Positions 1 through 6,479 of a stretch of 8,280 nucleotides of DNA are shown piece after piece. The notes below the pieces were generated by a model. It saw only the letters and a list, made by a program, of their open reading frames with translations. It did no database searches and had not been told where the DNA came from. The DNA lies in the NCBI GenBank assembly GCA_947472655.1, contig CANJCG010000071.1, forward strand, positions 1-8,280, read 5' to 3'. Each line of letters opens with the position of its first letter. The first letter of the stretch is position 1. The translations under genes and the position numbers were made by a program. Source of the stretch: Actinomycetota bacterium. GTDB lineage: Bacteria; Actinomycetota; Actinomycetes; S36-B12.

Positions 1-2
1 AA

Positions 3-287
3 AAGCTGGCGGATCGAATTGTCAAAGAGGGATTAAGCGTTCGTAGCGTTGAAGAAATCATCTTGGTTACTAAGGGTGAGTCCAAGGGCAAGAAAAAATC
101 TCGAACATCCATCACGGCAACATCGGATCTTTTGGAACTTGTAGCTGGACGACTTGAAGATCGCCTCGAAACAAGAGTCGTGATTGCTGGATTAAAGTCA
201 AAAACCTCACGTGGCAAAATCACTATCGAGGTTGCAGATTTAGACGATCTGCGCAGGATCGCAGACGCAATCGACCCAAATGATTAA
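3..287 (+). CDS. parB: ParB chromosome-partitioning protein, C-terminal part (5' end outside window)
   Basis: ParB binds parS sites near the origin, loads onto DNA as a CTP-dependent clamp and works with ParA to segregate the chromosome. Only the last 94 residues are visible; the open frame runs in from the left edge, so the true start is outside the window. The visible part begins with the end of the DNA-binding core (LADRIVKEGLSVRSVEEII, a typical ParB signature). A short Lys/Ser-rich linker follows, then the C-terminal dimerisation domain with LEDRLETRVVI, a basic stretch, RGKITIEV and the closing LDDLRRI. That order and ending are as expected for ParB, so the 3' end looks complete, stopping with TAA. 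It is the only + strand gene and converges on ddl. parA should lie just to the left. A parB next to the cwlM/trxA/trxB/sigM block is the usual actinobacterial arrangement, which supports the call. Confidence 0.93.
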   Translation, partial: KLADRIVKEGLSVRSVEEIILVTKGESKGKKKSRTSITATSDLLELVAGRLEDRLETRVVIAGLKSKTSRGKITIEVADLDDLRRIADAIDPND

Positions 288-296
288 GTAGTTATT

Positions 297-316
297 TACT
301 CAGCCGTGCTGAAGTA
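297..316. terminator. Possible bidirectional terminator hairpin between parB and ddl
   Basis: The 30 bases between the parB stop and the ddl stop hold an inverted repeat: TACTCAGC, loop CGT, then GCTGAAGTA. It folds into an 8-bp stem with one bulged A. Its position between the ends of two convergent genes fits a shared terminator. There is no clear T-run on either side, so it would not be a classical Rho-independent terminator, and the assignment rests on position and folding only. Confidence 0.4.
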
Positions 317-317
317 G

Positions 318-1262
318 CTATCCACGCGCGATTGCTCGTTGCACAAGTACCTTGGTGATGTCACCAAGATTGAGCCCAGCGGCTTGTAGTGCCTGCGGAT
401 ACAGCGAGGTCTCGGTCATGCCAGGTGCGGCATTTGTCTCCAGAAACCATGGTGTTCCTGCTTCGTCGATGATCAGATCGGTACGAGACCAATCGCGAAG
501 ACCAAGCACCTCGTGAGCTAGGACTGCAATGCGCGCGCACTCCGCGGCGAGATCTTTGCTGAGTCGAGCTGGTGCGAAAAACTCTGTGGTGCCCGCGGTG
601 TATCGAGAGTTGTAATCATAAATTCCAGATTCAGGAACAATCTCCACGGCAGGCAAGGCAATAACGCCTTCGTGTGTTTCAAGCACGCTGATGGCAACTT
701 CTGTGCCTTTGACGTACTGCTCCATCATGGCAATTTCGCTGTATGCAAAAGCCCCAACCATTGCTGAGGGGAAATTCTCTGCAGATCGAACAATCGACGC
801 ACCGAGTGCTGAACCACCAGAAGTTGGTTTCACCATGATTGGCAATCCGAGATATTCGCGAATTCCCGTAAGTAATCCGCCGGCTCCAAGTTCGCGAAAA
901 GTTGCATGCGGTAACGCTAACACTGTGGGGGTTGCCACCCCGGCTCGCGCCAATAAATTTTTAGCAACAGGCTTATCAAAAGCTGATCGAGCTGCAGCCC
1001 CAGTTGCACCGACGTAGGGAAAGTTCAATGAGGTCAATACATCTCGCAATGCGCCATCTTCACCGGCGGCACCATGTAAAACCGGGATGACGCAGGCCGG
1101 GCGATGTTTGTGCAAAATCTCAATAAGCGAAGCATCAACATCGGCTTCAATGACTTCGACACCAGATGCAGTGCGAAGGGCTTCGGCGACGCGACGCCCT
1201 GAGCGCAATGACACATCACGCTCTGGTGAAAGTCCGCCGGCGAGCACGAGGTAAGAGGACAT
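318..1262 (-). CDS. ddl: D-alanine--D-alanine ligase (ATP-grasp)
   Basis: This cytoplasmic enzyme joins two D-alanines using ATP, making the dipeptide that MurF adds to the peptidoglycan precursor. The protein is 314 residues, normal for the family. The N-terminal domain shows LSPERDVSLRSG (11-22, with the substrate-site Glu14) and HGAAGEDG (63-70). The ATP-grasp domain shows DKPVAK (96-101), the nucleotide-loop motif KPTSGGSALGAS (145-156) and EQYVKGTEV (181-189). YDYNSRY follows at 215-221, then RTDLIIDEAG from 260 and the metal-binding ETNAAPGMT (275-283). Tyr221 aligns with E. coli DdlB Tyr216; a Phe there is associated with D-Ala-D-lactate ligases, so D-Ala-D-Ala is the expected product. 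The ATG at 1262 is preceded by AAAGGA at an 8-base spacing, a good ribosome-binding site. It is the last gene of the - strand series, 35 bases after the aminotransferase stop. It may be the main Ddl or a second copy; this cannot be told from the window. Confidence 0.93.
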   Translation of the reverse strand: MSSYLVLAGGLSPERDVSLRSGRRVAEALRTASGVEVIEADVDASLIEILHKHRPACVIPVLHGAAGEDGALRDVLTSLNFPYVGATGAAARSAFDKPVAKNLLARAGVATPTVLALPHATFRELGAGGLLTGIREYLGLPIMVKPTSGGSALGASIVRSAENFPSAMVGAFAYSEIAMMEQYVKGTEVAISVLETHEGVIALPAVEIVPESGIYDYNSRYTAGTTEFFAPARLSKDLAAECARIAVLAHEVLGLRDWSRTDLIIDEAGTPWFLETNAAPGMTETSLYPQALQAAGLNLGDITKVLVQRAIARG

Positions 1263-1297
1263 GTAACCGATCCTTTCTCGTGCAAAAAGCGTTGGTG

Positions 1298-2590
1298 TTA
1301 GGCAAGATCTGGAGCAGGAACATTTCTTCCCGGACTATTGCGAAGTGCACTACTCGTGCCAAAGGTCGCGGCAATTTTAAGCTCGCCTTCAATGACTCCT
1401 GCAAGACGGCGAACACCTTCGCGAATTCGTTCAGGCTCGGGATAGCAATATGACAAGCGCATGTTCTGACGACCTTGACCATCGACGTAGAAGCCAGTGC
1501 CTGGCACATAGGCCACCAGGTGCTGAACTGCACGCGGCAACATGGCTGTTGCATCAAGGCCATCCGGCAAGGTGACCCAACTGTAGAAACCACCCGCTGG
1601 TTTTGTCCAGGTTGTGCCCACAGGCATTAACTGATCAAGTGAGTCCAGAAGTGCATCGCGGCGTTCGCGGTACAAATCGCGAAATATCTTGATTTGTTCG
1701 CGCCAAGGTTGCGTAGCCAAATATTCTGAAATGGTGAGTTGGCTGTAGTTAGACGGACACAGCACAGCAGATTCAGCGGCGAGCACTAATTTCTCTCGCA
1801 CCCCATGGGGAGCCACGGCCCAGCCCACTCGCAAGCCAGAGGCGATCGTTTTTGAGAACGAACCTAAATAGATAACGCCTTCGTCATCTTGTGCGCGAAT
1901 CGCTGCTGGCGGTTCGCCTTCAAAACCAAGGAGTCCATAGGGATCGTCTTCAAGCAGCAAAATCCCGGCGCTTTTCGCGATCTGCAAAATGCGAGTGCGA
2001 CGTTCTTGGGATTGGGTGATTCCTGCAGGGTTATGGAAGGAGGGAATCGTGTAAATCATTTTGGCCTTGCGACCTTCGGCACCTAACTTGGCAATAGCTT
2101 CAGAAAGGGCTTCAGGATTCAGACCCTCATCGTCCATGGCTACATGGACGACATCGCACTCATATGCCCGGAATACACCCAGTGCACCGACGTATGAGGG
2201 TGCTTCAACCAGTACAACATCACCTGGATCGCAAAAGACCCGCGTGACAAGATCCAATGCCATTTGGGAACCGGTGGTGACGATGATGTCATCGGGATGA
2301 GCAGTGACCTTGACCTCAGCCATCACATCCAAAATTTGTTCACGAAGCATCACATCACCCTGACCAGAGCCATATTGCAAAGCGATTGCGCCCCGCTCCA
2401 TAAGTAGCTTGCTCACCGTGGCAGCCATCATCTCCATGTCTAATGCTTGAACGAATGGCATTCCGCCAGCAAGGGAGACCACCTCGGGGCGTGAGGCCAC
2501 AGCGAAGAGGGCACGAATTTCCGAAGCTTGCATCCCTGCGGTGCGTTGGGCATAGGAATTCACCCAAGGATCTAGTCGGGAGCCGCTCAT
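1298..2590 (-). CDS. PLP-dependent aminotransferase, MocR/LysN-like, without HTH domain
   Basis: A fold-type I pyridoxal-phosphate aminotransferase of the group related to 2-aminoadipate aminotransferase (LysN) and to the catalytic half of MocR regulators. The DNA-binding N-terminus of MocR is absent, so it should be an enzyme. Numbered from an upstream TTG at 2599 (433 residues), it shows ASEIRALFAVASRPEVVSLA near 25-44, the phosphate-binding turn TTGSQMALDL (108-117), SFHNPAG (187-193), Asp218/Tyr221 in LEDDPYG, the Schiff-base lysine Lys250 in GSFSKTIASG, Arg257, and the carboxylate-binding Arg391 in NMRLSYCYPE. All catalytic positions look intact. I chose the ATG at 2590 (430 residues) over the TTG at 2599, but neither has a recognisable Shine-Dalgarno sequence. 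A polar tail of about 23 residues follows the last conserved helix. The substrate is not evident; lying between cwlM and ddl suggests, without proof, a cell-wall amino acid. Confidence 0.85.
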   Translation of the reverse strand: MSGSRLDPWVNSYAQRTAGMQASEIRALFAVASRPEVVSLAGGMPFVQALDMEMMAATVSKLLMERGAIALQYGSGQGDVMLREQILDVMAEVKVTAHPDDIIVTTGSQMALDLVTRVFCDPGDVVLVEAPSYVGALGVFRAYECDVVHVAMDDEGLNPEALSEAIAKLGAEGRKAKMIYTIPSFHNPAGITQSQERRTRILQIAKSAGILLLEDDPYGLLGFEGEPPAAIRAQDDEGVIYLGSFSKTIASGLRVGWAVAPHGVREKLVLAAESAVLCPSNYSQLTISEYLATQPWREQIKIFRDLYRERRDALLDSLDQLMPVGTTWTKPAGGFYSWVTLPDGLDATAMLPRAVQHLVAYVPGTGFYVDGQGRQNMRLSYCYPEPERIREGVRRLAGVIEGELKIAATFGTSSALRNSPGRNVPAPDLA

Positions 2591-2625
2591 GAGAGTCAAG
2601 GGTACGGGGAACCCGGATTTAACGC

Positions 2626-3669
2626 CTAAACGGGCTTGCAGAAGCGGCCTATTGCCGCCGCAAGGCCAGCCGCAAGTACATCCTGATGGCTGGGTTCAAT
2701 GAGTAGAGCCGCATCTTGCGGATTGGATAAGTAGCCAATATCTACTCGAACCGCAGGCATTCGAGTCATCCGCAAAAGATCCCAAGTACGGGCATGTGTT
2801 CGATTGTTATGCATCTGAGTTCGGGAGCAGAGTTCAACTTGGATCTGCTCGGCTAATGCCCGACCTGAGTATGAAAACGCGCCCCCGTCGGGTTCGCCAA
2901 AGTAGTAGGTGGAAATTCCGTTTGGTCGATCGCTTGCAGCGCGATCACAATGAATAGAGATAAGCAGATCTGCTGTTGTGCGGTTGGCGAAGTCAGCGCG
3001 TGAAATATCGTCGGGCAAAGCGTTGGTTGTGGATCGCGTTAAGAACACTTGTGTGCCAAGGGCAGCGAGCCGCCCCTCAACACGCATGGCTATTGATCGA
3101 GTGATTTCGTTCGCCACAGAGTCATGTTCATCAAACCAAGGATCAATCACCACAACTTTGTCAGCAATGCCAGTTTGCAATGCGGAAATAGTGACGCGAT
3201 CTCGAAGGTTGGCCGCATTTCCACCACTGACCGTTCGTACAAGTCGTTCGAAGGCACGAAAAGTGTCTGGACCGCAAGTGCCATCTGCGGTGTCCCCAAC
3301 GCTGCGCTGAAATTCACGCACTGCAGCATCAGTCTGTGAGCCAAAGGCGCCATCGGCACGACCTGCGTCAAAACCCAAGGTATTCAAACGGTTTTGCAGG
3401 TCAGCGACGTCATCGCCGCGCACCAGATGACCCGGCACAAAACGCAACACCCGATCGCCTAGTTGCCAACGTGCTTCATCAAGACGTCGAAAAGTATTAG
3501 GACCAACAATTCCATCGACTTTTAAGCCGCGTTCTTGTTGGAAAGTGCGCACAGCACGATCGAGTTCATCGTCGAACACGTCGCTCTGCGTTGAATTGAC
3601 ATACCCGAGATGTGCGAGCCGTGCCCACACCTCGGCAACGGCCGCCCCGGTATCCCCGCGGCGGTGCAT
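2626..3669 (-). CDS. cwlM: CwlM-like protein: two peptidoglycan-binding domains plus degenerate Amidase_3 domain
   Basis: The protein has 347 residues and no signal peptide or membrane segment, so it should be cytoplasmic. Two PG_binding_1-type repeats come first, at about 3-66 (HRRGDTGAAVAEV ... LKVDGIVGPNTFRRL) and 82-143 (LVRGDDVADLQNRL ... GTCGPDTFRAF). An N-acetylmuramoyl-L-alanine amidase (Amidase_3) fold follows at about 170-344. The family's first zinc-ligand motif DPGHGG reads DPWFDE (175-180), so the His is Phe178. The second ligand is probably Glu188, the third is His240 in LLISIHCD, and the catalytic Glu of VExGFxSN is Asp320 in VRVDIGYLSN. It is therefore probably not an active hydrolase. 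In M. tuberculosis, CwlM is a cytoplasmic PknB substrate that activates MurA and contacts the MurJ partner FhaA, which fits this neighbourhood. The start ATG lies two bases after the trxA stop (TAACGATG) with no strong ribosome-binding site, implying translational coupling. The protein ends right after the amidase fold. Confidence 0.85.
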   Translation of the reverse strand: MHRRGDTGAAVAEVWARLAHLGYVNSTQSDVFDDELDRAVRTFQQERGLKVDGIVGPNTFRRLDEARWQLGDRVLRFVPGHLVRGDDVADLQNRLNTLGFDAGRADGAFGSQTDAAVREFQRSVGDTADGTCGPDTFRAFERLVRTVSGGNAANLRDRVTISALQTGIADKVVVIDPWFDEHDSVANEITRSIAMRVEGRLAALGTQVFLTRSTTNALPDDISRADFANRTTADLLISIHCDRAASDRPNGISTYYFGEPDGGAFSYSGRALAEQIQVELCSRTQMHNNRTHARTWDLLRMTRMPAVRVDIGYLSNPQDAALLIEPSHQDVLAAGLAAAIGRFCKPV

Positions 3670-3671
3670 CG

Positions 3672-3992
3672 TTACAGGTAAGGAGCCAGATCAGCGAGTA
3701 GCGCAGCCTTTGGCTTTGCACCGATGATCGACTTCACTACTTCGCCACCCTTGAATACATTCATGGTTGGGATAGAAGTGATGCCGTATGACGCTGCAAT
3801 TGCTGGATGCTCGTCAACGTTGAGCTTCACAATCGTGATGCCGTCGTTTGCTGCAGCGATTTCTTCGAGAATTGGCGCGACCATTTTGCATGGGCCACAC
3901 CACTCAGCCCAGAAGTCCACGAGCACAGGCTTGTCACTCATCAGTACGTCATCGGCGAAGCTAGCTTCGGTAACAATCTTGGTTGCGCCCAT
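3672..3992 (-). CDS. trxA: Thioredoxin
   Basis: A small cytoplasmic dithiol protein that reduces protein disulfides and is itself reduced by TrxB with NADPH. With the start at 3992 it has 106 residues, the usual size. The active site WCGPC is at 31-35 after VLVDFWAE, the cis-proline loop SIPTMNVF has its Pro at 75, and the C-terminal GAKPKAALLADL helix closes the fold. An upstream in-frame start at 4016 is possible, but the ATG at 3992 has AAGGAG six bases ahead and begins at MGATKIV, where thioredoxins normally begin, so I prefer it. It follows trxB after 46 bases and sits two bases ahead of cwlM, in the trxB-trxA-cwlM order known from actinobacteria. Confidence 0.96.
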   Translation of the reverse strand: MGATKIVTEASFADDVLMSDKPVLVDFWAEWCGPCKMVAPILEEIAAANDGITIVKLNVDEHPAIAASYGITSIPTMNVFKGGEVVKSIIGAKPKAALLADLAPYL

Positions 3993-4038
3993 GGGGTTCT
4001 CCTTGGAAATAGGCAAGTGAAACTGCGGTAGTTGTAGT

Positions 4039-4971
4039 TTACTGCGCTGCTGCGAGCCAGCGCTCCGCGTCTAGCGCTGCGGCACATCCTGAGCCTGCGG
4101 CAGTGATTGCCTGGCGGTAGTGGTGATCCACGAGATCCCCACAAGCAAAGACACCAGGGATATTGGTTGCCGTGGTCTGGCCGTGAACCTGAACATAGCC
4201 TTCCTCATCGAGGTCGATTTGACCCTTGATGAGTTCAGAGCGTGGATCGTGGCCGATGGCAACAAATAAGCCCGTGATTGCCAGTTCGCGAGTCTCTTGC
4301 GTATTTCGATCTTTCAACACGATGCCACTAACTTTGGTATCGCCAAGAATTTCTTGCGGAATTGAGTTCCAAGCAATCGTAATTTTTTCGTTTGCCATCG
4401 CACGTTCTTGCATGATTTTACTTGCCACCAGTTGATCTCGGCGAACGATGAGTGTGACTGATTTGGCGAAACGAGTAAGGAAGGTTGCTTCTTCAAGCGC
4501 TGAGTCGCCACCACCAACAACGGCGATATCTTGTTCGCGAAAAAAGAAGCCATCGCATGTCGCGCACCATGAAACACCATGGCCCGAAAGGCGTTTTTCA
4601 CTTTCGAGACCCAGTTCGCGGTAGCCAGAACCCATCGCGAGAATCACAGATTTGGCTTTGTATACCGTGCCGTTGCCATCAACAACTGTCTTAATGTCGC
4701 CAGTGAGGTCTGCAGTGACAACATCATCAGTAATGATTTCGGCGCCAAAGCGAACAGCCTGAGCGCGGATGTTTTCCATCAACTCCGGGCCCATGATTCC
4801 GTCAGTGAAGCCGGGGAAGTTTTCAACTTCCGTGGTGTTCATGAGCGCGCCACCAGCGGTCACCGAACCTTCAAAGACGATTGGATTGAGTTGTGCGCGC
4901 GCGGCATAAATAGCGGCCGTGTAACCAGCCGGGCCGGAACCGATAATGATCAGATCACGTACGTCGCTCAT
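4039..4971 (-). CDS. trxB: Thioredoxin-disulfide reductase (FAD, NADPH)
   Basis: A flavoprotein that passes electrons from NADPH to thioredoxin. The 310-residue length is standard for the low-molecular-weight bacterial type. Motifs in order: FAD-binding IIIGSGPAGYTAAIYAARA (9-27), VENFPGF, the redox site CATCDG near 136-141 (preceded by GHGVSW), the NADPH-binding VVGGGDSALEEATFL (152-166), the NADPH-phosphate region VRRDQL, and the C-terminal FAD site VFACGDLVDHHYRQAITAAGSGC. All key residues are present. The ATG at 4971 has GAGGAA four bases ahead. It is 60 bases after the anti-sigma gene; that gap contains a perfect palindrome (4991-5005) that might be a control site. The C-terminus ends in a short AERWLAAAQ tail, as usual for actinobacterial TrxB. 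Confidence 0.97.
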   Translation of the reverse strand: MSDVRDLIIIGSGPAGYTAAIYAARAQLNPIVFEGSVTAGGALMNTTEVENFPGFTDGIMGPELMENIRAQAVRFGAEIITDDVVTADLTGDIKTVVDGNGTVYKAKSVILAMGSGYRELGLESEKRLSGHGVSWCATCDGFFFREQDIAVVGGGDSALEEATFLTRFAKSVTLIVRRDQLVASKIMQERAMANEKITIAWNSIPQEILGDTKVSGIVLKDRNTQETRELAITGLFVAIGHDPRSELIKGQIDLDEEGYVQVHGQTTATNIPGVFACGDLVDHHYRQAITAAGSGCAAALDAERWLAAAQ

Positions 4972-4990
4972 GAATTTCCTCGCAAATTGA

Positions 4991-5005
4991 TGGGGAGACT
5001 CCCCA
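4991..5005. promoter_or_regulatory. 15-bp perfect palindrome in the trxB leader
   Basis: TGGGGAG-A-CTCCCCA is a perfect inverted repeat with 7-base arms, lying 20 bases upstream of the trxB start codon and 26 bases after the anti-sigma stop. As RNA it can form a 6-bp stem with a 3-base loop. As DNA it could be a dimeric operator. On the - strand a TTGACG hexamer (5014-5009) lies just upstream, so the palindrome would fall inside the spacer of a possible promoter, but the -10 position (ATCAAT) is a poor match. No T-run follows, so it is not a standard terminator. Confidence 0.4.
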
Positions 5006-5031
5006 GTACGTCAACGATTCTAGGGTGCTCG

Positions 5032-5793
5032 CTATTGCGCGCTGGTGCCTGAAGTAGGCAAAGCGATCGTGAATTCACCCAGGAGATCGATCTGATTGGG
5101 GGAGCAATGCGATCCAACGACCCAAACATGCAAGATCGTCGGCTGCATTCCTGAGGATTTTTCAAGATTCAGGGGAATCACCACGATGCCGGCAGTCGAT
5201 CCGTGGAAGGTCGCCACATCAATAACAAGGGCACTCATCTTGGGATCTTTTGTGAGCGTATGGACGCAAGTGGCCATACCGGTGCTCGTGCTCATTTCGC
5301 CAAGATTGGGTAACGCCGGCACGGTTTGATCCGGTGCCGACTTCATCAACTGATGAACCCCGGGCGCTCCGTGAACCAGGTCCTGAATCTGGGACGACAA
5401 GGTTGTGGGCTGATAATCGGTGCCGCTGGCAAGTATCTGTTTGACGGGGAAATCCCCTTGGGCTGGCGTACCCAGCCGGCTACCAGAAGCCAGAGGTGCG
5501 GGATTTGAACTTTGAACGCTTTGCACCACCACACCGACGACCAGTAGGGCCATTGCCGCTGCAGCCGTGCCAACAACCCACCGACTCTTTGAGCGCCGAT
5601 GTGCATCCAGACTGACCACATTGGACGTGGCCTGACGGGCAATCTGCTCATTAAAGAGTGAGCGCTCAAGGTTGGTCCACACTGCATCAGGCATTGGTGG
5701 AGAGTCGAGCGTATTTTCGGGGTTCAGGAAAGCAGCCTGCGGCCCCAACGGGATACTTTCTTCCCACGGGATATCGCCGTCAAATTCACTCAC
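5032..5793 (-). CDS. Membrane-anchored anti-sigma factor (partner of the SigM-type sigma factor)
   Basis: The protein has 253 residues: an acidic cytoplasmic N-terminal domain of about 70 residues, one transmembrane helix at about 72-90 (VVGTAAAAMALLVVGVVV after the basic stop HRRSKSR), and an outer domain of about 160 residues. It lies directly after the sigma gene, and this layout is that of an ECF anti-sigma factor, equivalent in position to M. tuberculosis Rv3912. The N-terminal domain has no HxxxCxxC zinc motif, so it would not be a zinc-thiol (RsrA/ZAS) type. The outer domain has two cysteines, Cys176 and Cys230 (in GSHCSPN), which could form a disulfide. I chose the GTG at 5793 because GGAGG lies five bases ahead and it overlaps the sigma stop as GTGAGTGA; an ATG at 5805 is the alternative (257 residues). 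The frame stays open upstream to 6003, but that part lies inside the sigma gene and is not protein-like. Sequence similarity to a named family was not recognised beyond this architecture. Confidence 0.8.
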   Translation of the reverse strand: MSEFDGDIPWEESIPLGPQAAFLNPENTLDSPPMPDAVWTNLERSLFNEQIARQATSNVVSLDAHRRSKSRWVVGTAAAAMALLVVGVVVQSVQSSNPAPLASGSRLGTPAQGDFPVKQILASGTDYQPTTLSSQIQDLVHGAPGVHQLMKSAPDQTVPALPNLGEMSTSTGMATCVHTLTKDPKMSALVIDVATFHGSTAGIVVIPLNLEKSSGMQPTILHVWVVGSHCSPNQIDLLGEFTIALPTSGTSAQ

Positions 5794-6385
5794 CTTGGCC
5801 TCCATCCTGTCGTTGGACGGAATCATCAATGTTTGGGTTCCGTAAATATTCAAGCTGTTGAGCCAATTTTGACCGGCCTCGTGAGCATCTACTTTTGACC
5901 GTGCCAGGGGGACAACCAAGGAGCTTGGCGGCCTCATCAATGGGGTATCCCTCGATATCAACGAGAAGGATCGCTGCCCGCTGATCATCGGGGAGTTCAG
6001 CAAGGGCGGCAGCGACGATTAATTCGGTTTCACGCTGAGCAAGGAGATCCTGAGCTTCGGCAAGCCCGTTATCGGCAGATTCATAATCGGGAAGTTGCAC
6101 GGTTGGTCGGGATTTGAGCCGACGAATCCGATCAAGACAGGCGTTGACCACGATTCGGTGCAACCACGTGGTGACGGCGGCGTCCCCACGAAATTGATCA
6201 GCTCGGCGAAAAGCGGAAATCAGCGCGTCTTGAAGGGCGTCTTCGGCTTCGTTGGAATCCCCAATGGTGCGCAGCGCCACGGCCCACAGCCGGTCTCGGT
6301 GGCGAAAGACAAGTTCGGAAAATGCGTGTGGGTCTCCTGCGACATGGGCCGCCAGCAATTGCGCATCAGATTGCGTGGCAGGCAT
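5786..6385 (-). CDS. sigM: ECF-family RNA polymerase sigma factor, SigM type
   Basis: An extracytoplasmic-function sigma-70 factor of 199 residues, carrying only regions 2 and 4. Region 2 covers about 19-90: AFSELVFRHRDRLWAVALR, then the core-binding and -10 contact part GDSNEAEDALQDALISAF, then WLHRIVVNACLDRIRR. A variable linker follows. Region 4 covers about 123-183: LAELPDDQRAAILLVDIEGY, then the helix-turn-helix IDEAAKLLGCPPGTVKSRCSRGRSKL. The neighbours (anti-sigma factor, trxB, trxA, cwlM) match the sigM locus of M. tuberculosis, where SigM acts in late growth and surface-lipid or secreted-protein expression. The ATG at 6385 begins close to the usual ECF N-terminus, but its ribosome-binding site is weak (AGG about 11 bases ahead). 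TTG codons at 6421 and 6502 are in-frame alternatives; the latter would overlap the pseudokinase gene. The start is the least certain part. Confidence 0.9.
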   Translation of the reverse strand: MPATQSDAQLLAAHVAGDPHAFSELVFRHRDRLWAVALRTIGDSNEAEDALQDALISAFRRADQFRGDAAVTTWLHRIVVNACLDRIRRLKSRPTVQLPDYESADNGLAEAQDLLAQRETELIVAAALAELPDDQRAAILLVDIEGYPIDEAAKLLGCPPGTVKSRCSRGRSKLAQQLEYLRNPNIDDSVQRQDGGQGE

Positions 6386-6479
6386 AACTGCGGAGCCTAG
6401 TCCTGCTGTGGTCTGGATCAAGTGAACCTGAGCTGGGGGCAAGCACCTGCCGCGCAGGACGGCCTGCTTAGGAGAAATT
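6386..6479 (-). other. Intergenic region upstream of sigM with hairpins
   Basis: This 94-base gap is the longest in the window. It contains a perfect short hairpin GCAGG-CCGT-CCTGC (6454-6467, read on the - strand) just after the pseudokinase stop, and next to it a second imperfect inverted repeat, GGCAGGTGCTTGCC. Neither is followed by a T-run. I could not find a convincing ECF-type GGAAC/CGTC pair; a lone CGTC lies in the first loop. It could contain a sigM promoter or simply an extended 5' end of sigM. Confidence 0.4.

Noticed and set aside
318..1262. Ddl as a D-Ala-D-lactate (vancomycin-resistance type) ligase
   Set aside because: The specificity position aligned to DdlB Tyr216 is Tyr221 and not Phe, and the neighbourhood is housekeeping, with no vanH or vanX-like gene.
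3130..3147. DPWFDE in the CwlM-like protein as a frameshift artefact
   Set aside because: The frame before and after the motif stays in register with the amidase family, so a simple indel is unlikely; substitution is the simpler reading.
3993..4016. Upstream start of thioredoxin at 4016 (114 residues)
   Set aside because: The ATG at 3992 has a strong AAGGAG site and gives the normal thioredoxin N-terminus; the extra residues cover that ribosome-binding site.
4579..5052. 157-codon + strand open frame opposite trxB
   Set aside because: It is antisense to a fully recognisable trxB, has no recognisable domain and crosses into the trxB leader; a shadow frame.
5794..6003. N-terminal extension of the anti-sigma frame up to 6003
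   Set aside because: It lies entirely within the sigma factor region 4 coding sequence, has no ribosome-binding site, and its residues do not resemble a protein domain.
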